Origin: Woodsholea maritima DSM 17123
GTDB lineage: Bacteria > Pseudomonadota > Alphaproteobacteria > Caulobacterales > Maricaulaceae
NCBI RefSeq assembly: GCF_000382325.1
Contig: NZ_KB908056.1
Span: 335,722 to 399,721 of the forward strand
DNA: 64,000 nt
Reading direction: 5' to 3'
Shown here: in pieces, positions 9,095 to 16,348 of the stretch
Layout of the letters: each line of letters starts with the position of its first letter
Numbering within the stretch: the stretch's first letter is position 1
Position numbers and translations under genes: made by a program
The notes under the pieces: model-generated
Database searches by the model: none
Seen by the model: only the letters and a program-made list of their open reading frames with translations
What the model was told of the DNA's origin: nothing

Positions 9095-10717
9095 TTACGG
9101 GTTCATCGCCGGTAGCGTGTAATGAACCTCTGCGCCCGGCCCCAAAGGCCAACCCAGATAGACCCAGGCCACGGTTAGTGCGACACCGACAATCATCAGC
9201 CAGATTGAATACGGCACCATGGCCGCAGTCAAAGAGCCTAGACCAAATTCAGGCTGCCAGCGTTGGGCAAAGACCAAGATCAGTGGGAAATAGACCATCA
9301 ACGGCGTGATGATATTCGTGGCACTATCCCCAACACGATAAGTGGCGGTGGCCATTTCCGGGCTGACGCCCAGCAACATCATCATCGGCACCATAACAGG
9401 GGCCAATAGCGCCCATTTCGCACTGGCCGAGCCCACGAAGAGGTTGGCGATACCGGTGAAGATCACCATCAAACCCATCAAGATCGGCAAGGGCAGACCG
9501 GAAGCCTCCAGCGCGTGTGCGCCATTGACCGCAAAGATGATACCCAGATTTGACCAATTGAAGAGCGCCACAAAATGCGCCGCAGCAAAGGCCAGAACCA
9601 GATAATAACCCAGATCCTTCATCGCCCCGGCCATCATCTCCACCACATCACGGTGCGATTTAACTGTGCCTGCGGCCGCGCCATAAAGCCAGCCTGCAAC
9701 CAGAAACAAGAGAAGGAAACCCGCCACCAGTGAGCGATAGAATGGCGTTAAACGCCCCGGCCCGGTTGCGCTTTCATCGATCAGCGGGATATTCCCGCCC
9801 CACAGTGAGGCCGCACCACCCGTGACCATCGCCAGCACATCCGTCGACAACAGCGCCCAAATCGCAATGACCATCAGCAAGCCTAAACCTGCCATCATCA
9901 AGCCCTTGCGCTCACCCGCATTCAAGTCCTGACGGTCGGTATCCTCACTGTTCGCGGCACCATGATCGCTCCATTTACCCAGGCGGGGCTCTACGATCGC
10001 ATCGGTGACAAACCAAATGACCGGCAAGAAGACCAGGGTCATCGCCGCAATGAAATACCAATTACCCGCCAGATTCACAGTCCAATCCGGCACCAAGGCC
10101 TGAACGGTGGTTTCGGTAATCCCAAACAAAAGCGCATCAAGCTGGCCCGGGAAGATATTGGCCGAGAACCCGCCCGACACCCCGGCAAACGCCGCGGTAA
10201 TCCCAGCGATGGGATGGCGCCCAGCCGCCGCAAAAATCACGCCCGCCAAGGGGATCAAGACCACATAGGCGGAATCCGCCGCATGGTTCCCGATCATCGC
10301 CACCAAGGCAACCATTGGGGTCAAAAGGAAATGCGGGGCTTTAGAGATACTGCCGCGCATCGCGGCGCTGAACAGGCCGGTGCGTTCGGCCACACCCGCG
10401 CCCAGCATCACCACCAATACATAGCCCAAAGGGTGGAAGTGGGTAAAGGTGGCCGGCATTTGAACGATCAAGCGATTGAGGTTTTCAGCTGAAAACAGGC
10501 TGACCGCTTTGATGATCACGGGATTGCCGTTGTCATCAAGCTGGGTGGGGTGCTCCACCGCCAGACCGAACATCGCGCACAAGACACTGATCGCGATTAA
10601 ACCCGCCATCAGATAAAAGAAAATGAAAACAGGGTCTGGCAGACGGTTCCCCGTGCGCTCAATCCAGCCCAAAATCCCTTTGTTTTGCACCATATCCGGC
10701 GCAGGTGGGTTTGCCAT
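9095..10717 (-). CDS. AbgT family transporter (p-aminobenzoyl-glutamate or antifolate type)
   Basis: A 540-residue inner-membrane protein with about 11-13 hydrophobic segments. The N-terminus GWIERTGNRLPDPVFIFFYL is characteristic of AbgT proteins, as are the internal GNHAADSAYVVLIPLAG (about residue 143) and the C-terminal YRVGDSATNIITPLMVYFP. Family members import p-aminobenzoyl-glutamate or export sulfonamides by ion coupling; the substrate here cannot be fixed. It is monocistronic, has its own terminator, and is divergent from the mscS-like gene, sharing the 10718-10873 promoter region. Confidence 0.9.
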   Translation of the reverse strand: MANPPAPDMVQNKGILGWIERTGNRLPDPVFIFFYLMAGLIAISVLCAMFGLAVEHPTQLDDNGNPVIIKAVSLFSAENLNRLIVQMPATFTHFHPLGYVLVVMLGAGVAERTGLFSAAMRGSISKAPHFLLTPMVALVAMIGNHAADSAYVVLIPLAGVIFAAAGRHPIAGITAAFAGVSGGFSANIFPGQLDALLFGITETTVQALVPDWTVNLAGNWYFIAAMTLVFLPVIWFVTDAIVEPRLGKWSDHGAANSEDTDRQDLNAGERKGLMMAGLGLLMVIAIWALLSTDVLAMVTGGAASLWGGNIPLIDESATGPGRLTPFYRSLVAGFLLLFLVAGWLYGAAAGTVKSHRDVVEMMAGAMKDLGYYLVLAFAAAHFVALFNWSNLGIIFAVNGAHALEASGLPLPILMGLMVIFTGIANLFVGSASAKWALLAPVMVPMMMLLGVSPEMATATYRVGDSATNIITPLMVYFPLILVFAQRWQPEFGLGSLTAAMVPYSIWLMIVGVALTVAWVYLGWPLGPGAEVHYTLPAMNP

Positions 10718-10873
10718 GTCGTTCTCCCCAAGACAATCTGGGAAACAACTTACCCAATTTTAACCCATCCCCATACCCGCATTCGACATATTGCTCTGCA
10801 ACACTTCTAGAATTGAGTGCATTATAGTGTTAGCGCTAAGTCTAATATTTCTTATCCATCCCTGGGGGACATA

Positions 10874-11710
10874 ATGGAAGACAAAGGTTTTGATCTGGCC
10901 GCCCTGGCCCAGCCCTTAATGTTTCGCGGCCTAGAACTGGCCATCAATGTTGGTTTGGCTGCCCTGATTTTCGTCGTGGGTATGTTCATTGCGGGTTTCG
11001 CCAGCCGCATGGTGCGCCGCGCCGCTGAACGCAATCCGCGCATTGACAAGACCTTATCGTCTTTCTTCTCTTCCGTTGTGAAATACGCGATCATGGCCGT
11101 GGTCTTCATCTCGGTCCTTAATCGCTTTGGCGTTCAGACCACCTCAATCGTGGCCGCCTTGGGTGCCGCAACCTTGGCCATCGGCCTTGCCTTACAGGGC
11201 ACACTCTCAAACCTGGCCGCAGGCGTGATGATCGTCTTCTTCCGCCCTTATCGCATTGGAGATTTCGTCGAGATTGCGGGCACTTCAGGCACAGTCAAAG
11301 AAATCACCCTGTTCACGACAGAGCTGGCGACGCCGGATAATAAGCAGATCATCGTTCCCAACGGCAATGCCTGGGGCCAGGTGATTACCAATTATTCTTT
11401 CCACGCCACGCGCCGCGTCGATTTCACCTTCGGCATTTCCTATGATGACGACATCAATAAAGCGATGAGCGTCATTCGTGAGGTTGTCGCCAAGGACACC
11501 CGCATCCATGCCGAGCCTGAAGCCTTTTTGGGCGTCCTGGCGCATAATACATCCTCCATCGACATTGTGACCCGGGTCTGGTGTAATACAGAGGATTATT
11601 GGGGGATTTATTTCGACACCATGAAAGCGGTCAAAGAGGCCTTTGACGCCAACGGCATTGAAATACCCTATCCTCATCAGGTCGAGATTCATAAAGGCGG
11701 CGAGGCATAG
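10874..11710 (+). CDS. MscS-type small-conductance mechanosensitive channel
   Basis: A 278-residue protein, close to the length of E. coli MscS (286). There are three N-terminal membrane helices. The pore-lining helix carries the typical small-residue pattern (SIVAALGAATLAIGLALQGTLSNLAAGVMI). The beta-domain hallmark FFRPYRIGDFVEI and the late IPYPHQVEIHKG follow. The ATG at 10874 is chosen over an upstream in-frame ATG at 10817 because GGGGGAC precedes it and the channel starts normally there. It is expected to release solutes on hypo-osmotic shock. A small membrane protein follows on the same strand. Confidence 0.93.
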   Translation: MEDKGFDLAALAQPLMFRGLELAINVGLAALIFVVGMFIAGFASRMVRRAAERNPRIDKTLSSFFSSVVKYAIMAVVFISVLNRFGVQTTSIVAALGAATLAIGLALQGTLSNLAAGVMIVFFRPYRIGDFVEIAGTSGTVKEITLFTTELATPDNKQIIVPNGNAWGQVITNYSFHATRRVDFTFGISYDDDINKAMSVIREVVAKDTRIHAEPEAFLGVLAHNTSSIDIVTRVWCNTEDYWGIYFDTMKAVKEAFDANGIEIPYPHQVEIHKGGEA

Positions 11711-11785
11711 GCCTGGTGCCCCACATGACCAAAGCGTAAGGGATGCGGCCACAATCCGGCCCTAATTGGAAGAAAGATTAAGGCT

Positions 11786-12112
11786 ATGAGCCCGTCAAAC
11801 AACACGCCTGAGAATACAGTCGAGGACAAGCGCAGCTTTGTTCAACGCCTGATCAGTATTAAACCGACCGACATCATTACCTTGATCATATTCTGTGTGG
11901 TCGCGGGGCTGGTCCTCGGTGCGTTTAATGTCGACCCGGCAGATCTGTGGGTCGATTTCTTCGGCACATTGTTTGAGGCCTGGGATCGGTTCTTACACAT
12001 CATCACCGAATCCTTCGGCTGGTCCGTGCGCTACTTCTTCTTAGGCGCGGTTCTCGTCGTACCGATTTGGATCTTGTGGCGGGTGCTCAGCGCGCTCAAT
12101 GCCAAGCGTTAA
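11786..12112 (+). CDS. Small membrane protein, DUF6460-like
   Basis: A 108-residue protein with two membrane helices (about 30-50 and 80-100) and a polar N-terminus. The segment IITLIIFCVVAGLVLGAFNVDPADLW resembles the alphaproteobacterial DUF6460 family of unknown function; this assignment is from memory. It starts 75 bases after the mscS-like gene on the same strand and may be co-transcribed with it. Confidence 0.65.
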   Translation: MSPSNNTPENTVEDKRSFVQRLISIKPTDIITLIIFCVVAGLVLGAFNVDPADLWVDFFGTLFEAWDRFLHIITESFGWSVRYFFLGAVLVVPIWILWRVLSALNAKR

Positions 12113-12117
12113 GGCCT

Positions 12118-12151
12118 ATAAGGGGTGAGGCGTTCAATCGCTTCACCCTTA
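12118..12151 (+). terminator. Possible hairpin terminator after the DUF6460-like gene
   Basis: TAAGGGGTGAGGCG can pair with CGCTTCACCCTTA around a TTCAAT loop, with one bulge and one mismatch. It lies directly after the stop codon but has only a short, mixed T stretch after it. Confidence 0.4.
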
Positions 12152-12152
12152 C

Positions 12153-12167
12153 TTAACCCTAACCTAA
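12153..12167. promoter_or_regulatory. Near-consensus CtrA-type box (TTAA-N7-CTAA)
   Basis: TTAACCCTAACCTAA matches TTAA-N7-TTAA at 7 of 8 positions, 73 bases before the chosen start of the response regulator gene. Binding by CtrA is inference from the likely lineage. Confidence 0.3.
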
Positions 12168-12239
12168 ATTTAGCCACGCGCGCGTGGGAACTTTACGCTA
12201 TCTCCAGCGTCTTTCTTGGAATGGACGATGGGGACGGCA

Positions 12240-13052
12240 ATGGCGATCGAAGCGGTATCTTGGCAAGAACAAGAACCTCAAAGCGTGAAAGACTGGCGAG
12301 AGCGCCTGGTCATCATCTGCGATCCGTTTTCCTTCACCCGTCAATTGATGCGCGACATCCTGCGACATGCGGGGGCGCGCGCGGTGGAAACCACCCAATC
12401 GCCCGAAGATGCGTTAAATGCCCTGGCCATCGGCAATCAGGCCACCCTGCTGATGGATTGGCAGGATAATAGCACTCAAGGCCTGCACGCTATTCGTCAA
12501 CTGCGCCAGTCCCCCAAGCATGCCCGCCAAACCCCGATCATGGTGGTGAGTGCGCGCAATCGCTTTAACGATGTCGCCTCGGCCCGTGATGCCGGGGCCA
12601 ATGAATATCTGCTCAAGCCGATCTCGCCCAACCGACTGATTGCCCGCCTCGATCAAATTCAAGATAGTCCGCGCGCCTTTATCTTAACCGAAGGCTTTAC
12701 CGGGCCTGATCGCCGGCGTCGGCGTCCACGCCCGCTACCCAGCCATAATTATAAGCGCGATCAGGATATCGAAGCTGGCCTCACCGATCCGCTTCAGGCC
12801 GCCATGGCCCAGGCCGACAGCATGTCGTTTGAAATGCTACGCCGCGGCGATCCGATCGCCGCACGGGTTGGGCGCTCTTTGCGCTTCTTCTTAGAGCGTG
12901 TGGACCAGATCGACCCCGAAGCCCAAGCCATTATTGGCCTGCATCGCGCGACCCTTAATCGGATCCGTGATCTGTATGAAGCGCGCGCCAAAGATCGGCT
13001 AGACGTCATTCATGGCTTGGAAAAAATCGTCGGTCGTCACGCACATCACTAA
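12240..13052 (+). CDS. Response regulator with N-terminal receiver domain and unknown output domain
   Basis: A 270-residue protein. Residues 23-140 form a CheY-like receiver with acidic D28, phospho-acceptor D73 (LLMDWQD), a conserved Ser (VVSAR) and the lysine-proline pair K126-P127 (LLKPIS). After a basic linker (RRRRRPRPLP) the C-terminal part is helical, with no recognisable DNA-binding motif. The ATG at 12240 follows GGGGACGG; starts at 12216 or 12228 are also open. No kinase is adjacent, so it is an orphan regulator here. It may act through protein contacts. A near-consensus CtrA-type box lies upstream. Confidence 0.8.
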   Translation: MAIEAVSWQEQEPQSVKDWRERLVIICDPFSFTRQLMRDILRHAGARAVETTQSPEDALNALAIGNQATLLMDWQDNSTQGLHAIRQLRQSPKHARQTPIMVVSARNRFNDVASARDAGANEYLLKPISPNRLIARLDQIQDSPRAFILTEGFTGPDRRRRRPRPLPSHNYKRDQDIEAGLTDPLQAAMAQADSMSFEMLRRGDPIAARVGRSLRFFLERVDQIDPEAQAIIGLHRATLNRIRDLYEARAKDRLDVIHGLEKIVGRHAHH

Positions 13053-13097
13053 ATCGCGTAAGGTATAAAATATTAGACCCCTTACACGTTCTCCGGT

Positions 13098-13595
13098 ATG
13101 AGCGAGGGTATGGATAAAGCACCCCACCCTCAATTGGTTGAGCTGGGCCATCTTATGGTCGACGGCTCACCCCATGCCGTTCATCTGGGTCTGAAATTAG
13201 AAGCCATTGGTGAAGGCAGCGCGCAAATGCGCGCGCCCTATCATGGCGATTTTGTCGGCGATCCTGAAACCGGCGTCATTCATGGCGGGGTGGTTACGGC
13301 CCTGTTGGATCATGTCTGCGGGCTTGCGGCCTTTGCCGGTTTTGGCGGCCATGACCCGGTAGCAACACTGGATCTGCGTCTTGATTATATGCGCCCGGCC
13401 CAGCCTGGCGCGGATATCGTCGCTGAGGCCCATTGCGTCAAAACCTCTGGCCTGATCGCCTTCGTGCGCGCCAGTGCCCATGATGGCGATCCAGACAATC
13501 CCGTGGCCCTGGCCCAATCGACCTTCATGGTCACGCGCGCCAGCCAAAAAGCCGTCGAAAAAGCTAAAGCCCTCTTCAAAGGAGACGCCTCATGA
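13098..13595 (+). CDS. PaaI-type hotdog thioesterase (first of tandem pair)
   Basis: A 165-residue hotdog-fold protein of the PaaI/4HBT acyl-CoA thioesterase group. The central helix motif is IHGGVVTALLDHVCGLAA (about residues 60-77), followed by the strand LDLRLDYMRPA, the usual order for this family. Members hydrolyse aromatic or medium-chain acyl-CoA esters; the substrate is unknown. The stop overlaps the start of the second thioesterase by 4 bases, so the two are translated together and could form mixed oligomers. Confidence 0.85.
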   Translation: MSEGMDKAPHPQLVELGHLMVDGSPHAVHLGLKLEAIGEGSAQMRAPYHGDFVGDPETGVIHGGVVTALLDHVCGLAAFAGFGGHDPVATLDLRLDYMRPAQPGADIVAEAHCVKTSGLIAFVRASAHDGDPDNPVALAQSTFMVTRASQKAVEKAKALFKGDAS

Positions 13596-14002
13596 GCCAA
13601 TCCTTGGAGCGCTTGTTGACCTCGCCCTATGTCAAAGCCATGGGCGTACGCTTCGATCAGCATGGCGATGAACTGACCGGCGTTATGGCCTTCGCACCGC
13701 ATATCGTGGGTAATCCCCTGATCCCCGCCCTTCATGGCGGTGCGGTCGGCGCTTTCATGGAAATGACGGCGAGCGCGAGCCTTCTATGCGCGGCTGAGTT
13801 AGAGGGCCTTCCGAAAACCATTGACGTTTCCGTGGATTATCTACGTCCCGCTGCGGCCAAGGATGTCTATGCGCGCGCCGTGATCGGCCGGCTGGGCTCT
13901 CGCGTGGCCAATGTCCGCGTCGAAGCCTGGCAAGATCGCCGCGAAGCCCCCGTCGCCACGCTCCACGCTCACTTCATGATCAAACGCGTCGATGCGGCGT
14001 AA
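13592..14002 (+). CDS. PaaI-type hotdog thioesterase (second of tandem pair)
   Basis: A 136-residue hotdog protein with the family pattern ALHGGAVGAFMEMTASASLL (about 48-67) and VDYLRPAA (about 86). It shares domain order with the gene before it but is clearly diverged, indicating an old tandem duplication. The catalytic-helix acidic residue is E in FMEM here and D in LLDH in the partner, so the pair may differ in substrate. It has an ATGA overlap with the upstream gene and AAGGAG before the start. Confidence 0.85.
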   Translation: MSQSLERLLTSPYVKAMGVRFDQHGDELTGVMAFAPHIVGNPLIPALHGGAVGAFMEMTASASLLCAAELEGLPKTIDVSVDYLRPAAAKDVYARAVIGRLGSRVANVRVEAWQDRREAPVATLHAHFMIKRVDAA

Positions 14003-14044
14003 TGGCTCATACAGTTTCGACTATAAGGGTTTAAACTCTTCACC

Positions 14045-14413
14045 ATGACCGAGCCAACATCCAATACCACTGCCCTCACCGTGTGCTATGACGGGGCCTG
14101 TCCGGTGTGCCGCACCGAGATCGACGGGTACCGTGCCCAAGGCGTGGCGGCGGACTTCGTTGACATTTCTCAAGACCTCACCAGTCTTGAGCATGCCTCT
14201 GGCGCACCCGATCAAGCCCAACTGATGGCGCGCTTTCATGTTCGCGACGAAAATGGGGCTTGGATCAGCGGTTTTGCCGCCTTCTGTGCGGTCTGGCAGC
14301 GCTCACCTAAGATGAAAACTCTCGGTAAAATCTGTGCCCAGCCGCCCATCGTCTGGATCGGCGAAGGACTTTATCGCTGTTATCTGATTTTTAGACCACT
14401 CTTAAAAAGATAA
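14045..14413 (+). CDS. DCC family thiol-disulfide oxidoreductase (DUF393)
   Basis: A 122-residue cytoplasmic protein. The family signature YDGACPVCRTEIDGYR is at residues 14-29, with the paired cysteines C19 and C22 in a thioredoxin-like setting. The rest (FVDISQD, FAAFCAVWQRSP) agrees with DUF393. Proteins of this family are thought to be thiol-disulfide oxidoreductases, with poorly known substrates. It follows the thioesterases by 42 bases on the same strand, and a hairpin follows it. Confidence 0.85.
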   Translation: MTEPTSNTTALTVCYDGACPVCRTEIDGYRAQGVAADFVDISQDLTSLEHASGAPDQAQLMARFHVRDENGAWISGFAAFCAVWQRSPKMKTLGKICAQPPIVWIGEGLYRCYLIFRPLLKR

Positions 14414-14423
14414 CGGAAACAGC

Positions 14424-14452
14424 GCTTTAATTGCCCTCAAATTAAAGCTTTC
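14424..14452 (+). terminator. Probable terminator after the DCC family gene
   Basis: Perfect 9-bp stem GCTTTAATT / AATTAAAGC with a 7-base loop, followed by TTTCCCC. It is A/T-rich and therefore of moderate strength. Confidence 0.5.
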
Positions 14453-14545
14453 CCCTATATGTCCAACACATAACCGCATTTTAATATGCGCCTAAACATC
14501 TCTATGAAATAGACTTTCTATATTAATGAACCAAGAATGAATATT

Positions 14546-14574
14546 TTGACATCTTCGCGTTAGCCCTGTGCAAT
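14546..14574 (+). promoter_or_regulatory. Possible sigma-70 type promoter of the first UrcA gene
   Basis: A perfect TTGACA at 14546-14551 is followed after 17 bases by TGCAAT, a weak -10. It sits in an unusually A/T-rich 240-base gap, about 80 bases before the start codon. The -10 match is poor, so this is tentative. Confidence 0.3.
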
Positions 14575-14656
14575 CTTCGCCTTGCGATAACGATCCTGCC
14601 GACTTTCACAACAGATGAAAGCCGCATTGGTTGATTAAAAACGAAAGGCGTCTCCC

Positions 14657-14965
14657 ATGTTCATTGCAACCCTGTCTAGCTTAGTGCTATTAGCATCAGG
14701 CGGTCAAACAACTCTAAGTTCTGATTCTGTTGTAAAGCAACGCACAATCCACCTCTCTGATTATGATCTTTCTGACGAGCGTGATGTTCGTAGACTACGT
14801 GATCGTATTGATGCTTCATTGCTTAATGTTTGCCCTTATTTTGCGATTTATATGGAAGGTGAAGATCAGCAATCATGCCTAGACCAAGCCCGCACTGCGG
14901 CCTATGCGCAATTGGACCAGCACATTCAACATGCACAAGCCCACCAACGTCTGGCCCAAAATTGA
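14657..14965 (+). CDS. UrcA-like small exported protein
   Basis: A 102-residue protein with a short hydrophobic N-terminus (about 1-17). The region IHLSDYDLSDERDVRRLRDRIDASLLNVCP has the layout of the UrcA family: strand, short linker, helix, conserved Cys, then a second Cys (QQSCLDQA) and a helix. UrcA proteins are small exported proteins of unknown role. The ATG is preceded by GAAAGGCG. A perfect hairpin follows the stop, so the gene is transcribed separately from the next UrcA gene. It is more A/T-rich than its neighbours. Confidence 0.7.
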   Translation: MFIATLSSLVLLASGGQTTLSSDSVVKQRTIHLSDYDLSDERDVRRLRDRIDASLLNVCPYFAIYMEGEDQQSCLDQARTAAYAQLDQHIQHAQAHQRLAQN

Positions 14966-14973
14966 CTTTGCGC

Positions 14974-15015
14974 AAAAGATTGGGTGATCACATTTAGTGA
15001 ATCACCCAATCTTTC
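14974..15015 (+). terminator. Strong hairpin after the first UrcA gene
   Basis: Perfect 14-bp inverted repeat AAAGATTGGGTGAT / ATCACCCAATCTTT with a 12-base spacer that can pair further (CAC/GTG). The T tract is short. Confidence 0.7.
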
Positions 15016-15112
15016 ATGACACATTGCGAATGTCGAGGCATAAAGCCTTGCATTTTTGCAATCGTGCGTTGCGTGAACACAGCACAACCTGTCATGGTGT
15101 CGTCATGGGAGT

Positions 15113-15165
15113 CGGGCACAAAGCCCGTGCCGGCCAGGAGATGTCTGGACAAGAGATCCGGACAC
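15113..15165 (+). promoter_or_regulatory. Possible structured 5' leader of the second UrcA gene
   Basis: Two hairpins can form between the preceding terminator and the start at 15206: CGGGC/GCCCG at 15113-15127 (or the alternative GGCAC/GTGCC), and TGTCTGGA/TCCGGACA at 15142-15164 with one G-U pair. The ribosome site AGGAG follows within a 10-base palindrome AGGAGCTCCT at 15193-15202. Leader function is speculative. Confidence 0.25.
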
Positions 15166-15205
15166 CTTGGCTTGCTTGGTCAAATAGCCCTTAGGAGCTC
15201 CTCCC

Positions 15206-15520
15206 ATGCGTATCCTTTTGTCTGCCTCTGCCCTTGTTCTTACTCTGTCTGTGTCTGCTTTCGCGGCCCCTTCAAACCGTTATGAAATTCGCTATAATTC
15301 TGACGAATTGACCATTCAAAGCGGCGTTGAGCGCCTGGAGCGTCAAATCCGCAATGCCGCTGAAAACGTTTGTAATGCTGACTCAGCGCGTAGCCTGACT
15401 GAAATTCGTATCGCCCGCGAATGCGTAAGTGAATCTGAGCGTCGCGCTCTCGACGTTCTTCACGAACGCGTTCGTAACGCCAATAGCGAAAATGGCTCAA
15501 TCACTGTTGCCTCTCGCTAA
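15206..15520 (+). CDS. UrcA family exported protein
   Basis: A 104-residue protein with a clear Sec signal peptide (residues 1-20, ending SAFAAP). The mature domain reads YEIRYNSDELTIQSGVERLE, then a helix, NVC, a second Cys in ECV, and a final Ala/Leu-rich helix, as in UrcA proteins. The two cysteines could form a disulfide in the periplasm. The ATG follows AGGAG at 8 bases. Strong hairpins on both sides show it is an independent transcription unit. The biochemical role of UrcA proteins is unknown. Confidence 0.82.
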   Translation: MRILLSASALVLTLSVSAFAAPSNRYEIRYNSDELTIQSGVERLERQIRNAAENVCNADSARSLTEIRIARECVSESERRALDVLHERVRNANSENGSITVASR

Positions 15521-15527
15521 GGCCGAT

Positions 15528-15560
15528 CTCCCCCTTCTGATGACGCAGAAGGGGGAGAAT
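15528..15560 (+). terminator. Terminator of the second UrcA gene
   Basis: Perfect 12-bp stem CTCCCCCTTCTG / CAGAAGGGGGAG with a 6-base loop, followed by AATTTCTTT, 8 bases past the stop. Confidence 0.88.
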
Positions 15561-15592
15561 TTCTTTACTCACTGAGTTAATTCAATTTCAGT

Positions 15593-15665
15593 CATTCTCT
15601 GACATTGTCCCCCCATACCGCCCGCAAGGGGTGGAAGAACAAAAGTGGTGGAGTGTCAGAGAATG
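15593..15665 (+). promoter_or_regulatory. Leader inverted repeat covering the start codon of the duplicated UrcA gene
   Basis: CATTCTCTGACA (15593-15604) is the exact reverse complement of TGTCAGAGAATG (15654-15665), whose last three bases are the proposed ATG. The 49 bases between include a CCC-GCAA-GGG tetraloop hairpin at about 15622-15631. If transcription begins upstream of 15593, the arms could hide the start codon and crowd the GGTGGAG ribosome site. This may be a translational switch; the effect is inferred from complementarity only. Confidence 0.4.
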
Positions 15666-16277
15666 AAAATGATTGTATCGCTTGCCCTAGCCAGCGTTCT
15701 GGCTGTGGCGACTTCCTCAGTCAGCATGGCCGTTCCGCCTCGTGATCATGATGACGAGGTTGGCTCCGTTGAAATCTGGTTCAATACCGACGATTACAGC
15801 GATCCGCAAAAAATCCAGGAAATCGAAGCCTATATCCGCTCAGCCTCGGTGGATGTGTGCACTCCGCGTGAAGATCAACCGCGCCGTTCTAGCTATGAAA
15901 TCACCCAATGCGCGCAATTGGCTGAGCTTCAGGCGCTCGCCTTATTCCATGCACGCCTCGACGCGCACCAAAACTCATCACGTGAGCTGTTATCAACGGT
16001 GAGCGAAGCTGAAGACGAGGCCTCATCCGTTGAGGTCTGGTTTGACCGCGCTGCCCTAGACGATCCAGATCAATACGCCGGGGTTGAAGCGCGCATTCGC
16101 GCGGCGGCCGCACGCGTCTGCGCCCCGGAAGAAAACTATCGCTATGTCGAGCGGCGCACATCCCATGCCCGTTGCACCCGCTTGGCGACCTCCCAAGCGC
16201 TGGCGGTCTTACAAGCCCGCGCCGATGCGATGGCCAATGATGAGCGCGAGCTATTACCTGAAACCCATAACGAATAA
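15663..16277 (+). CDS. Exported protein with two tandem UrcA-like domains
   Basis: A 204-residue protein with a signal peptide (about 1-22, ending SVSMA). Two UrcA-type units follow. Unit 1 starts VEIWFNTDDYSDPQKIQEIE and has CTP and QCAQL cysteines; unit 2 starts VEVWFDRAALDDPDQYAGVE and has CAP and RCTRL cysteines. Both end in ALA-rich helices (QALALFHARLDA, QALAVLQARADA). This is an internal duplication, since UrcA proteins normally have one unit. The ATG at 15663 is chosen over GTG at 15645 because GGTGGAG precedes it and the signal peptide begins there. Confidence 0.75.
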   Translation: MKMIVSLALASVLAVATSSVSMAVPPRDHDDEVGSVEIWFNTDDYSDPQKIQEIEAYIRSASVDVCTPREDQPRRSSYEITQCAQLAELQALALFHARLDAHQNSSRELLSTVSEAEDEASSVEVWFDRAALDDPDQYAGVEARIRAAAARVCAPEENYRYVERRTSHARCTRLATSQALAVLQARADAMANDERELLPETHNE

Positions 16278-16300
16278 CCGGCCAGGGGACTGACCGGCGC

Positions 16301-16340
16301 GGGCTAAGTACGAACCTCCGGCGTACTTAGCCCCCCCCCT
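16301..16340 (+). terminator. Terminator of the duplicated UrcA gene
   Basis: Perfect 11-bp stem GGGCTAAGTAC / GTACTTAGCCC with a 10-base loop, followed by a C run and TTTTATT. It lies just before the convergent alcohol dehydrogenase stop. Confidence 0.8.
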
Positions 16341-16348
16341 TTTATTGC

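Noticed and set aside
12125-12469. A 114-codon plus-strand frame overlapping the response regulator start
   Set aside because: It overlaps the receiver domain in another frame and lacks a start signal or domain.
15193-15202. AGGAGCTCCT palindrome over the ribosome site as a hairpin switch
   Set aside because: The palindrome has no room for more than a 3-bp stem; it is more likely chance around a good Shine-Dalgarno sequence.
15016-15285. An 89-codon frame across the leader of the second UrcA gene
   Set aside because: It overlaps the UrcA signal peptide in another frame, starts within the preceding terminator region and has no ribosome site.
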